From Isoetes taiwanensis (taxonomy: Eukaryota > Streptophyta > Lycopodiopsida > Isoetales > Isoetaceae), in NCBI GenBank assembly GCA_021234155.1, contig JAJEKV010000125.1, positions 1,852,775 to 1,916,774 on the forward strand: 64,000 bases of DNA, written 5' to 3'. The translations under genes were made by a program, and so were the position numbers. Within the stretch, counting starts at the first letter, position 1. Every line of letters starts with the position of its first letter. Shown here in pieces: positions 35,161 to 47,428 of the stretch. Under the pieces are notes generated by a model, which saw only the letters and a program-made list of their open reading frames with translations, had not been told where the DNA came from and did no database searches.

Positions 35161-35762
35161 CACATGTATATTTAGCGTGATGAGCTGGTAGGGGCACAAG
35201 AAATATTTCATAAGTTGCTTTAGAAATGATATATCTTGGACTACATTAATTGCCCAATGGGAATCATTGAGGAGCAATATTTGAAGGGCGAAGATATGTA
35301 ATATGTTTGAACTAGTTGAATTAACACAATTTCGAGTGTTTATTGGTATTTCTTGTTTGCTTTATCAAATAGAAATGGCAGAATAGGTACTGTATTGCTC
35401 TTATAAAGATACTATATATGAATCTCAAAGAAGTGTTTTTCTCCCACCTTTTAAAATAAATACGCTCTTACAAAGATGTTATATACGAATTTCAAAACAT
35501 GTTTTGTCTTGAGGGGAAGTAGAGTGCACCTCGGTACTAAGAGACAATACTGGAAGGGCTTAAGCTTCTAGCCTGTGTCTTAATATATCAGTTCTTTTTA
35601 ACAAATTTAAAATTTACAATACATGTACAAAATTAACACCATTAAGTACATTCTCTTAAACCTTATAGTATTTTGCAAACCTTAATATACAATATACAAA
35701 AACTTGTACATGCATACCCCACAAACGAGAATCGCTATGTACGGTCCAGATCTTGGAATAAA
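35161..35762. other. Non-coding interval
   Basis: AT-rich, no gene seen. Confidence 0.4.
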
Positions 35763-35930
35763 GGGCAAATATGCCCATCAGAGCGACTCGTTGCGGAGTA
35801 ACCCCCCGTGTGAATATGCACCCAAACCAAAGGGGGTTTAAGGGGGCAAATATGCCCATCCGACAGCTCTCGTTGCCCGGAGTAACCCCCCGTGTGAATA
35901 TGCACCCAAACCAAAGGGGGTTTAAGGGGG
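35763..35930. repeat. 81-base tandem repeat, two copies
   Basis: Each copy begins gggcaaatatgcccatc and ends aaagggggtttaagg. Inside each is a potential hairpin pairing aacccccc with gggggttt around gtgaatatgcacccaaacc. Period is 81 between the first pair of starts (35,763 and 35,844). Confidence 0.8.
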
Positions 35931-38468
35931 ATTTCAATCTAAATGTGTCAAATGCAATGGTTTGTGTTAATAATGTTAATGGTAGTTGTGTGTTAATGGT
36001 TTGTGTTAACTAAAATTTTTTTTGGCCCCTTCGGGGGGTGCATGTAATATTGTGCATGGAGTTTCCTTAGTGCATGTAATATTGTGCATATAATATCTGT
36101 GCATGGAAATTCCTTAGTGCATATGAATCATAATAGAAAATGGTAGTAGAGCTAAAAACAAGCCATTACATTCGAAGTCCTAATATTAAGTGTGACATAA
36201 TACCATGATATATAATAGACAAATGGTAACATATTTAAAAAACAGAAAACATTAGTTCAAGACCAAACAAATCTGAAAAGAACAAGTGCAAACAACAAAA
36301 CTAAGAATTTAGAAACATGCTAACAATGATAAAGGCGACCATCATGGAAATTTACGTTTTACGTAAATTTTTGCCTATAAAATGAACCACGGGAAGTCAA
36401 ATCACAATAAGCCCGATACCTACCTTCTTCAAGCTTTAGGGACTGATGAAACAAATCTTATCTTACTCTTTGCCATCTTACAAAATGGGTCACGATGGAT
36501 GCATGTCATGGATTTGAGGCCTAGGCAAAATCTTAATCAAATACTTCTTTTCTTTTCTTTGGAATTGGCAAGCTGCCCATTCAAAATGGTCACATCTAGC
36601 TTGGGCATTTGTAGTTGGACCCTATCCAACAAGGACACAAAACAAAAGATGTCGGTCGATTTAGCACTTAATAAGGTAACATAAAACTTGCATAAATTTC
36701 AACCTTTGCACGAGCACAAACAAAGAAGCTACGCCCAAAATTTGGTCGGACTTCTGATTTGTCAGGACAACAAAGTGGCCTTTGCAAAGTGAGGTACTTT
36801 GGGCCATTAGTTGCTTAATTCTTTTCCATTCCTTGTTGTATTAGCCCGACTTGTTATCCCGATTCTCACTTCCAACTTCTTCAATGGCGTTTTTAGTTAT
36901 GTCGGTCACATGGAGGTGGCTTTTAGATTCCCTTCCTCCGGATGCTAACAATCACTTCTAACGATTTTTTTCCTTCACCACGTTTTACTAAAGATCGGGT
37001 GGTGCAAAGCTGGCGAAGGCCGCTTTGAAATAACCTTCCATCTTTCTTACTAAAACAAATGCTCCCTTTCTCTGTATAACCTCCCCGTTAAGTAAAGGCA
37101 CAAGCATTGTCTTGGAGGCATGTATGTTTTCGGAATTTGTCTGCGCCCACTACATTCCACATCATATGGCTTCAATTTCTTGGTCTTTTCCGCTTCGCAA
37201 AAGAGAAACTGGAGGAGCAGTGTTAATCTGTCAACATGCATGCACAAGGAAGATAATAAGGCAAGGAAATAGACAACTATTATCACACTTCAATGTATGT
37301 GAAAGCCAAGTTTAGCAAGAAAAGTTGAAATCTATCAAAAATTGCCTACCATATGTCCAAATGGACTAATTTATTAACAAGAATCTAAACGTCGAAGTTT
37401 TTTCAGAGCCCAATACTTCATTTCCCTTATATCTCAACCTTTGTGCAACTAATATCGGTGTTGTTCCTCCCATGCTAACAAGTTCTCGAAGTCGGCTACT
37501 GACACAAATTGCGGCCGACTCTTGCCGGATCGATTCCCTTTGTGTTGGGGGAGGGGGGTGGGTTATATTATTTCCTCTCATAACATGGCTTGTCAAGGCC
37601 CAAGTGTAGCTAAATGAATTTAACTTAACTACTTTGACACCGATGACCGAAGAGGATATTTTTGTGCACCTTAAACCCTTAGCATTATTGCAATCTTCTT
37701 ACGCTCAATCTTTTGCTCTTGTTCCATCTTCTTACATTTGTAGCCTCCACAATGGTCCCTTTTGAGATCTCTTTGCATCAACCTCCTTCATGACATGATG
37801 ATTTTCCTCCGGTTACGCCCACGGACGGTTAGCCGCTCTCTAGCACCCCGCTTCTACATCTCATCTTTGTGTCCTTACCTATCTCTACCCTAGCTATGAC
37901 CGCCTCCACTCTTTCCACGGTCATTTGATGCATTAGCTCATGTTATTAGAGTTACGATTACGCAAAGGCATGTCCTCCCATGCCACTTCTTCTTGAGTTT
38001 CAAAGGCTATCTCCATAATGGTGGATAACAAGAAGGAGGTGGTATAATATCTGCAGCAGTTGCATGTTACGCAAGACACTTTAGACAGCTCCCACCCAAG
38101 GATGTCTTTTATGAGGTGCAAGAGTGAAGATATGCTTTTGAGCACTTTGGGGCTCCAGTAGTGCAAATTAGCGACGAAGCACATCAATACCATGTGGAAC
38201 AATTAGTGATATGTTTGCAAATCCCTTTCACTTCACTAGACTACTAGCATGCTGTAAGAAGGCTTTCTGTTATCATTGATTGCCATGATCTTAATTCCTC
38301 AGGCGCATGATGTGTTAGCTGCAAATTCTCCAAAAACATCCTCATGGGCAGTCAAATACTTGATGTATCTGCATCCATAGCAAGTTATCCAATATTAAAG
38401 ATCTTGTTTGCAAAAAAATCTAAACCTAAGTAATAAGTTCGTTACACCACAACCAAATAAAGCATGCC
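35931..38468. other. Gene-poor interval
   Basis: Contains a short direct repeat (tgcatgtaatattgtgcat, near 36,039 and 36,072), a perfect hairpin (aaatttacgt/acgtaaattt with a 3-base loop, 36,348-36,370) and several unassigned frames on either strand (for example 36,382-36,684 plus and 38,202-37,933 minus). No family recognised. Confidence 0.35.
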
Positions 38469-40477
38469 AAAAAAAAAAAAAAAAAAAACCCCTAGACTGT
38501 TTATACAACAGACTTTAAGCCATTTAGACCCAATTTTGGAACTAAAAGACTTTCAATTGCAATCTTAAATTAGACCAGGTGGCAGTCTAAGCTAAGCCTT
38601 GATCTGAGGCATTGTTTAATGAAAATGAAAAACACAGATAGGGACAAGTTTATGAAGCATTGACTAAATAGATAAAACGGCCCAAAAGATAGAGGAGATC
38701 AACATCAGACTGTATGGAGGATTTTTTGAGCTATGAGTTCAAATAGATGATAAAACATGTATATATATCCAAAAAAGGAAATTAATAATAAGATTTAAGC
38801 ACAAATATAAAAAAATAAGTTTATTAGACCAACGTCATCAACTAGAAGTTAAAATACAGAATGAAAATCATTTCTTGATGTCACCAATATAATTGTAGCC
38901 CATTTTATCAAGACGTTTTCACAAATATCACTGTTTTTTTTTAGACAAGTTAAGATTGTTTTTTATCCAACTTCCTAGCTAAGAGGCACCACAAAATAAG
39001 CAGAACATAAGAGAGGCTCTTAGATATCACCAATCTGAAAAACTTGACGATTTGAGCAGTAGCTTTGCTCGATCCTTAACCACAAATCACATGGAGGGAT
39101 AAGTCCGGTTACCTGCAGTGGAACCAAATGCAAGTTAGCCTAAAGAGGGTAAATGCATAAGCCACTAACAGGTAAGCTAAAGACCCATCCGGCTTAACGC
39201 CCTTCACCATTTAACAACTTTACGTTGAAACAAGACATTTGAAAATTATGACTATAAATCATATAAGCATCTGAAAGTACATATGCACAGGAGAGAGTCA
39301 CTTAAGAACTGGAGGAGAGAGTCACTTAAGAACTGGACGCATCATCAAGAAAGGCAATATAAGGTGGAAAAGGAACATTAAATTCAGTAAACATATGAGT
39401 AAGGCAGAATTTAAACAAGCATAAGTAAAAGAGATCCAAAAACTTGTCTATATTATTAACCATTTAAAGTGATAAGGAATCAAGGTGGGAATCGGGCAAA
39501 ACTAATACTGCATAAGGGTCGCAGAACTTTACAACAGAAGCAGAGTTTGGCACTTAGAAATAGCTTAGACTAAATCCTTAAAACATGTAAACTAGCCTGT
39601 GGACAGAGCACATCATTTTAAGAGAGGAATTACAGTTAAAATTTTAGAACGTAGACCTAGAGTAGGAAGAGGAACAGATAATATAGAGTACTATGAAACT
39701 CAATGCTGGAATTTTAAGAACTTAATGAGAGAGATAAAAATCTAAGGAGTACATGGAAGATCCCTATGGTAATGGGATCAAATACTGCAGGGGCATTTGA
39801 AGATAAGTAAGAAGAAGATCAGCATAGTGCATGGCCAGATCTGCCTGTGTCTATATCCAACATCTTTTAAGTCACAGTTTACCAACAAAATATACCAAGA
39901 ACAATAGATGTCATCTAAAGAAGTATATTAAGCAGTACATTAACCAGTTAGATGCATGCATCTGAAGACTCAAATAAGTGTCTAGTTAAGTTCCATTTTT
40001 CAGCTTAAGCCATATTAAATTCTTGAGAAACTATCATTAAAGGTGCAAAGTCATACGACTAGTTTTTGAGTAGAATTGATCTAGATTTACAACAGAAAAG
40101 AAGCAAAAGGATATGCGTCTAGAACCAGCAAGAACTTTAGAAACACATAATGAACAAAAAGCTTGCATGGAAGTGCCAATACGAAAAAAACATCCAAATT
40201 GTTCTCAAATACAATGGTATAAGATCCAAGACACACTCCATATTAAAGTAAACAACTCAAACAAAGTCAGAATGGATAAAGAACATCAAGGCATAATGAG
40301 AATGAAAATGGAGATGGCTAAACACAAGGAATATATCTCGATTCTGATAGCTTTGTAGGTTGGTAGATTATAAACACAATGCACCATTTCGGATCTAAAG
40401 GACAAGCATATGGCAGCTTAGATAAACTGGATTAAAAACCTTTAAAAATCAGTTTTTTTTTTTTTTTTTTTTTTTTT
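38469..40477 (-). mobile_element. Old inverted relic of the B element, bounded by poly(A) and poly(T)
   Basis: The reverse complement aligns patchily and in order with the long intron region of unit B. For example gggcgttaagccggat is identical (minus strand of 39,202-39,187 versus B1 51,342-51,357). About 85 bases further on, ctgcaggtaacc appears in both (39,118-39,107 versus B2 57,927). Beyond that, agtctgttgt matches (38,514-38,505 versus 52,172). Other parts are strongly diverged. A run of about 20 A (38,469-38,488) marks one edge and about 25 T (40,453-40,477) the other. A 24-base direct repeat (gagagagtcacttaagaact) lies at 39,291 and 39,315. No open coding sequence. Confidence 0.6.
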
Positions 40478-43400
40478 ATTGCAAATATGACAAGTTTGTT
40501 GGCTCTGCAAATGTGCAACTGAGCAAGGCATGTTAATCTTGTAGCCATTTCTAAGGCAAAAATCCATTAGGAGGCATGGCAATGATGCAGGGTGTGCAAT
40601 TATGCATATACCATCAAGGCCTAAATATGGCCATTTCATTTATTACATTTGTTGCACATTTACCATTAGGAAATGTTGGAATGATCTTGGAGTGCAAGTT
40701 CACATCTTGGTAAATTCAAGGGCAATTATGGCAATTTTGCTGGCGTGCAACTGAGCAAGGCATGCTTGGTTGAGTAACTGAGCAACATGCACCTCGAAGT
40801 GCATGTTCCCCTTTGGGTATATTCAAGGGCAAAGGTCATCTAGAAAGCTATGTTTGCTTATTCCAAATTCCTAGTTATGGGATATTATTATGCAAGTCTA
40901 ATGATGAACTTAGAAAAGGAAAAGGGTTTTTTTCTAATATTATGTTAAAGCATATACATGCATCTTTTTTCTAAAATGCATGTTGGACATGTAAAGATCA
41001 ACATGCAAGTGTTGCATGCAACTTTTAATATCAAGAGGTTATGAAACGTGGGTTTTCTATTGCAATTTGCTCTCATAAAAAATGATGTTAAATGGTAAAC
41101 GTGAGCTCTCTATTTTTTCCTTTGGAAAATACAAAGGTAAAAGATTAGGGCACACATGCTCGTAGTTGAGAACTTGAGAAGCGGCCGAGAGATTTCCGGC
41201 TTCCCATTCTGTGAAGACCAATGCCTGAGCGTTTTACTTTGATAGAAGCGCTCTGGAGCAGATTCTGATAGAAGCAATATGAAGCAGGTGAGGAATGTCT
41301 TTACCTGGGAGTGCTTGTGTGAGATAAAGGGACTTCAGGGCATTTGGCAGCCGAAAACATGAAGTTCATCTATCTCTACTCAAATTTCAATGATTTATCC
41401 TGCCTGCATACAAGGTAGATATGGTGCTTAATTTTCTGAAGACACCCGAAAGAGATTGAAAGATGTTTTTGTTTTGTTCAACTCAAGAGCTGGGTTCACA
41501 TGACAAAAATCTTATGCTTTGTGTACAGACAAAAATCTTATGCTTTGTGATCAGAAGACACTTGAAGGAGGCTGAAATGGTACATCTGGTTGTAGCAGAG
41601 GTTATATCTTGATGTCAAACTCAACTCAAATGATGGAGCTTCCAAAAATAAGGAGCCACATATGAACAGGTTTTGTATAAGAAAGACAATTTTTGCTGTT
41701 CTTTTACCATCTCTGATAGGCATATGCGCTTTGCAATTTACCTTGTTTTGGAATTTGCATCTCTGAATATATATTGGGGTTAACAGACCTTTACATGAAA
41801 AGCTCTATAAAAATGCAGTGCAGATTCTAGATTCTGGTTCAGAATTTGTAGAGATGCTAAATGCTCAGATTTTTAATAAGTATTTTAGTTGCATAAATAG
41901 CTTACAGATTAAATCTTTTATGCCTACTACAGTAGTTATGATCAAAGTTCTAAGGGTTCTTAGAACAGGTTGTGTATATTGATGGGCTCAGGTGGTGCTG
42001 GAGCTTAAAAGATAGGCAGTGTAAAAATGTTGATCTTGTTGATACGAGGTCTTTGCTTTATTAATATTGGATTGGATATAGAGTGCTCATCTCAGTATTA
42101 TCACAATGGCAAGACTTTTAACCTCTTGAAGGACCAATGACTTTACACATTCTAGTATATGGTTGAAGCTGAAAACTTGAACAGCAGTAGAACTTCAGAG
42201 CGGTTGATCTGTAACAGTAACAGCAGGGACTTTGCATTATTGACATCAGCAAAGGAATAATATTGATTTTAGCAAGTTTACAGAGGGTATTATTGCATAA
42301 TGCATAGACATAGATAATGGCAGTTGCTAATGTATTCAACTTTCATTTCTTTTGCTAATTCTAACTCAGGGCAAAAGGCACAATGGGTAATCAGTGATGA
42401 ACTGAAAATCCCAATGTACCTTTTGGCCCTTGCCCTGATACCGTTTTCACGCTAACAGGGTACTGATTGGCTGCAGGTACGGGATTTTCTTCCCATTGTT
42501 CCTTTTGCTTTTGTAGTTGGACTAGGCTTCAAGAATGATGGAGATTTGGAAGAGACTATAGCGGTAGCTGAGAAACAAGCTTGGTGTCAGCAATTCATCT
42601 AAAGGACAAAAACAGATTTAAAACTGGTTATTTATGTCAACTTTTATTTCTAGAGTGCTTTTGTACTTCTGAATTTCAAAACATGAAATATGATAGAAGA
42701 TATTTGGGTTAAAAGATCTATTTGCTTCTTTAAAGATATGATATGATTCAAGGTATGATATAATACGTTGATAAAGGTCTAAAAGATGGAATTCTTCTTT
42801 TTACACAATCGACTAAACATATGGAAAAGAATTTCGGACTCATATTGCATATGCTTTAATTTTTAGTCATTGATCAATGGTCTTCATATTACTTAGGCTT
42901 TGGAGAAAGAGGTACTAGTCTAGACTGGCTTGTTCAGTTTAGATATTAGGATGATAAAACTACCAAGGGATTGACCGAGGTAGATGCTGGTCTAGCGTAT
43001 GCTAGTTCATTTGGGTTTTTTAGACATTTCATTTCACTAGGGATACACGGTGATGCCTCTCATCCTTTGCTCTAAATGATTTTGAAGATCAAACACATTG
43101 GGGAATCTCCCTTTCGTAGATTTTTGGTCTTCCTATTTAACCAGACTAAACTACATTTTGGTTATATTTGTGCGGATTGCATATGAGGCATTGCCTCACG
43201 TGGAACAAGCAGTTGGACACTCACGAGTTATATAAGAAGCAGAGTGAAATGTCAATGCTTACATTATTGTACCATGCTTTATAATGTATTCTGGTTAGCT
43301 TTACAATTTTCAACTAGCCATGAGGCTTGACACTATACTTATGCCGGTTGGCTCTATAGTTGTCTACTTTACATATGCCGGTTATCGCGCGGTGGCTATA

Positions 43401-43640
43401 TAATTATGTCAATATGCGGCCACGGCAAACCGGTGGTGGTGCTCTAGTTGGTGCTCTAGTTTCCAAAAACTCCATTAACAAGGTATATTCTAAATCTAGA
43501 ATCTCCTTCTGCTTTAAATTATGGGATGAGGCTTAACCCCTGCTGTGGCAGTGGGGGTTAGCTCTCCCCATGGTCACGGATTGATACTATCAAGGTGTGT
43601 TTACCCTCATTCCACGGTAGGTGGTAGGGTTTTTTTTATT
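40478..43640 (+). repeat. Tandem unit A, copy 1 (3.16 kb)
   Basis: Starts attgcaaatatgacaagt after a long T-run and ends at ggtagggttttttttatt. Distance to the same word in copy 2 is 3,163 bases. Copies 1 and 2 are nearly identical apart from changes at CTG/CAG sites. It carries the short coding segments described for copies 2 and 3, here partly broken by those changes. Confidence 0.9.
42477..42602 (+). CDS. Unit A conserved 41-codon exon-like segment, copy 1
   Basis: Follows attggctgcag and reads VRDFLPIVPFAFVVGLGFKN to a TAA. The nucleotide sequence is identical in all three A copies (46,258-46,383 and 49,421-49,546), while flanking sequence varies. It is probably the last exon, or end, of an unidentified gene carried by unit A. 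In this copy the frame upstream is closed. It could be a relic of a duplicated host gene or part of a mobile element. Confidence 0.4.
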   Translation, partial: VRDFLPIVPFAFVVGLGFKNDGDLEETIAVAEKQAWCQQFI

Positions 43641-44445
43641 ATTGCAAATATGACAAGTTTGTTGGCTCTGCAAATGTGCAACTGAGCAAGGCATGTTAAT
43701 CTTGTAGCCATTTCTAAGGCAAAAATCCATTAGGAGGCATGGCAATGATGCAGGGTGTGCAATTATGCATATACCATCAAGGCCTAAATATGGCCATTTC
43801 ATTTATTACATTTGTTGCACATTTACCATTAGGAAATGTTGGAATGATCTTGGAGTGCAAGTTCACATCTTGGTAAATTCAAGGGCAATTATGGCAATTT
43901 TGCTGGCGTGCAACTGAGCAAGGCATGCTTGGTTGAGTAACTGAGCAACATGCACCTCGAAGTGCATGTTCCCCTTTGGGTATATTCAAGGGCAAAGGTC
44001 ATCTAGAAAGCTATGTTTGCTTATTCCAAATTCCTAGTTATGGGATATTATTATGCAAGTCTAATGATGAACTTAGAAAACGCAAAGGGTTTTTTTCTAA
44101 TATTATGTTAAAGCATATACATGCATCTTTTTTCTAAAATGCATGTTGGACATGTAAAGATCAACATGCAAGTGTTGCATGCAACTTTTAATATCAAGAG
44201 GTTATGAAACGTGGGTTTTCTATTGCAATTTGCTCTCATAAAAAATGATGTTAAATGGTAAACGTGAGCTCTCTATTTTTCCTTTGGAAAATACAAAGGT
44301 AAAAGATTAGGCACACATGCTCGTAGTTGAGAACTTGAGAAGCGGTAGATTTCCGGCTTCCCATTACGTGAAGACCAATGCACGGCGTTTTACTTTGATA
44401 GAAGCGCTCTGGGCGGTTCGATAAAGCAATATAAGCGGGTGAGGA

Positions 44446-44739
44446 ATGTCTTTACGGGAGTGCTTGTGTGAGATAAAGGGACTTGAGGGGGCATTTGGCA
44501 CCGAAAACATGAAGTTCATCTATCTCTACTCAAATTTCAATGATTTATCTGCCGCATACAAGGTAGATATGGTGCTTAATTTTTCAAGACACGAGAAAGA
44601 GATTGAAAGATGTTTTTGTTTTGTTCAACTCAAGATTTTGGGTTCACATGACAAAAATCTTATGCTTTGTGATCAGAAGACACTTGAAGGAGAATTTGAA
44701 ATGGTACATCCGGGTTGTAGCAGAGAGGTTATATCTTGA
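44446..44739 (+). CDS. Unit A upstream open frame, 97 residues
   Basis: ATG-led frame reading MSLRECLCEIKGLEGAF and, later, LKILGSHDKNLMLCDQKTLE. It is open only in this copy; the matching stretches in copies 1 (about 41,298) and 3 (about 48,232) differ at CTG/CAG sites and are closed. No family recognised, no membrane segment. It may be an upstream exon of the gene whose end is the conserved 41-codon segment, roughly 1.2 kb downstream in an uninterrupted unit. Confidence 0.4.
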   Translation: MSLRECLCEIKGLEGAFGTENMKFIYLYSNFNDLSAAYKVDMVLNFSRHEKEIERCFCFVQLKILGSHDKNLMLCDQKTLEGEFEMVHPGCSREVIS

Positions 44740-44777
44740 TGTCAAACTCAACTCAAATGATGGAGCTTCCAAAAATA

Positions 44778-45432
44778 AGAATAGAATAGAATAGAATATG
44801 ATTTTATCGTCCACGGAGACCAAGCCGGCCTATGGGACCCAAGTACAAAGAGAGAGCAGCAGCGTATTACTACCGGGATTAAAAACCCCCGCCCGAAGGG
44901 TTTTGGAGGAAAAACCTTAGTAGCAATAAGGATGCCGACATCCGCACCTGATTATATACATAATCACAAGTACTGGTGAGGTTAATGCCCGGACGGGGGC
45001 ATAAGCGAGTCCGCGTATCCATTACCTCCACGGAGGTGCGATCCCAACAAGCCTACAGAGGCCGTGCTCGTTAGCTCATGCAAGGCGATGGGGCACAACT
45101 AACCAGAGCATACAGAGCCCCGGATATGCTCGTGACGCGGGCGGGCACGGAGGCGTGACTTTCATCCTCAATGGCGCCTGCTGGCGGCATTGGACGGACT
45201 CTGTCCTCACGCGGCTCCCGAATCCATCTCCCTGTCTCAATGCGGAGGTGGTGTGCACTGTCGCGAATGGAAGCAATCACCTGGCGCTTTTTCATGGGTA
45301 GATGGGTGCCGCAGTAGTGGTGTGGGCCCCTCGTGAGCATGGGATTAACTCTTTGTCGATAATTTGCCACCTTGACATGTGATGAGGGCCTCTGCATCCC
45401 AAAGCTTGGCCATGAAGCAAGCATCAATCTTG
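44778..45432 (-). mobile_element. LINE 3' fragment inserted in A copy 2
   Basis: Matches the 3' part of the LINE at 31.9-32.5 kb, including the atcgtccac and cggcctatgggaccc words and the coding segment THLPMK(K/R)R(Q/R)(V/L)IASIRD on the minus strand. Its 3' end carries an (aatag)n tail. Copies 1 and 3 of unit A lack it and show the empty site (aaaaataaggagccacatat). The target shows no duplication and about four bases seem to be lost. Confidence 0.85.
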
Positions 45433-46257
45433 CTACATATGAGCAGGTTTTGTATAAGAAAGACAATTTTTTCTTTGTTCTTTTACCATCTCGATAGGCA
45501 TATGCTTTGCAATTTACCTTGTTTTGGAATTTGCATCTCTGAATATATATTGGGGTTAATGAGACCTTTACATGAAAAGCTCTATAAAAATGCGGTCTGA
45601 TTCTAGATTACGGTTTGGAATTTGTAGAGATGCTAAATGCTTCAGATTTTTAATAAGTATTTTAGTTGCATAAATAGCTTACAGATTAAATCTTTTATGC
45701 CTACTACGGTAGTTATGATCAAAGTTCTAAGGGTTCTTAGAGCGGGTTGTGTATATTGATGGGCTCGGTGGTCTTTGGAGCTTAAAAGATAGGCGGTGTA
45801 AAAATGTTGATCTTGTTGATAACGAGGTCTTTGCTTTATTAATATTGGATTGGATATAGAGTGCTCATCTCGTTATTATCACAATGGCAAGACTTTTAAC
45901 CTCTTGAAGGACCAATGACTTTACACATTCTAGTATATGGTTGAAGCTGAAAACTTGAACAGCCAGATGAGAACTTGAGAGCGGTTGATGCATAATTGAA
46001 GAATGAGGGACTTTGCATTATTGACATCAGCAAAGGAATAATATTGATTTTAGCAAGTTTACAGAGGGTATTATTGCATAATGCATAGACATAGATAATG
46101 GCAGTTGCTAATGTATTCAACTTTCATTTCTTTTGCTAATTCTAACTCAGGGCAAAAGGCACAATGGGTAATCAGTGATGAACTGAAAATCCCAATGTAC
46201 CTTTTGGCCCTTGCCCTGATACCGTTTTCACGCTAACAGGGTACTGATTGGCTGCAG

Positions 46258-46383
46258 GTACGGGATTTTCTTCCCATTGTTCCTTTTGCTTTTGTAGTTG
46301 GACTAGGCTTCAAGAATGATGGAGATTTGGAAGAGACTATAGCGGTAGCTGAGAAACAAGCTTGGTGTCAGCAATTCATCTAA
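46258..46383 (+). CDS. Unit A conserved 41-codon segment, copy 2
   Basis: Identical in sequence to the segments at 42,477 and 49,421: preceded by ctgcag, ending in TAA. The upstream frame is closed in this copy, as in copy 1. Confidence 0.4.
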   Translation, partial: VRDFLPIVPFAFVVGLGFKNDGDLEETIAVAEKQAWCQQFI

Positions 46384-47428
46384 AGGACAAAAACAGATTT
46401 AAAAACTGGTTATTTATGTCAACTTTTATTTCTAGAGTGCTTTTGTACTTCTGAATTTCAAAACATGAAATATGATAGAAGATATTTGGGTTAAAAGATC
46501 TATTTGCTTCTTTAAAGATATGATATGATTCAAGGTATGATATAATACGTTGATAAAGGTCTAAAAGATGGAATTCTTCTTTCTGGCTCTGTCTGACTAA
46601 ATATATGGAAAAGAATTTCAGACTCATATTGCATATGCTTTAATTTTTAGTCATTGATCAATGGTCTTCATATTACTTAGGCTTTGGAGAAAGAGGTACT
46701 AGTCTAGAATGGCTTGTTCAGTTTAGATATTAGGATGATAAAACTACCAAGGGATTGACCGAGGTAGATGCTGGTCTAGCGTATGCTAGTTCAGGCTGGG
46801 TTTTTTTTAGACATTTCATTTCACTAGGGATACCTGGTGATGCCTCTCATCCTTTGCTCTAAATGATTTTGAAGATCAAACACTCGTGGGGAATCTCCCT
46901 TTCGTAGATTTTTTGGTCTTCCTATTTAACCAGACTAAACTACATTTTGGTTATATTTGTGCAGATTGCATATGAGGCATTGCCTCACGTGGAACAAACA
47001 GTTGGACACTCTGAGTTATATAAGAAGCAGAGTGAAATGTCAATGCTTACATTATTGTACCATGCTCTATAGTGTATTCCAGTTAGCTTTACAATTTTCA
47101 ACTAGCCATGAGGCTTGACACTATACTTATGCCAGTTGGCTCTATAGTTGTCTACTTTACATATGCCAGTTGGCTGCCAGGTGGCTATATAATTATGTCA
47201 ATATGACAGCACACGACAGCACAGTGGTGCTCTAGTTGGTGCTCTAGTTTCCAAAAACTCCATTAACAAGGTATATTCTAAATCTAGAATCTCCTTCTGC
47301 TTTAAATTATGGGATGAGGCTTAACCCCTGCTGTGGCAGTGGGGGTTAGCTCTCCCCATGGTCACGGATTGATACTATCAAGGTGTGTTTACCCTCATTC
47401 CACGGTAGGTGGTAGGGTTTTTTTTATT

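Larger units (their letters stand above)
43641..47428 (+). repeat. Tandem unit A, copy 2 (3.79 kb including a LINE insertion)
   Basis: Same unit as copy 1. The extra 625 bases of period are accounted for by the LINE fragment at 44,778-45,432. The unit ends at the same ggtagggtttttttt word. Confidence 0.9.

Noticed and set aside
35763-35930. CRISPR-like array
   Set aside because: Only two 81-base copies without spacers, in a plant nuclear context.
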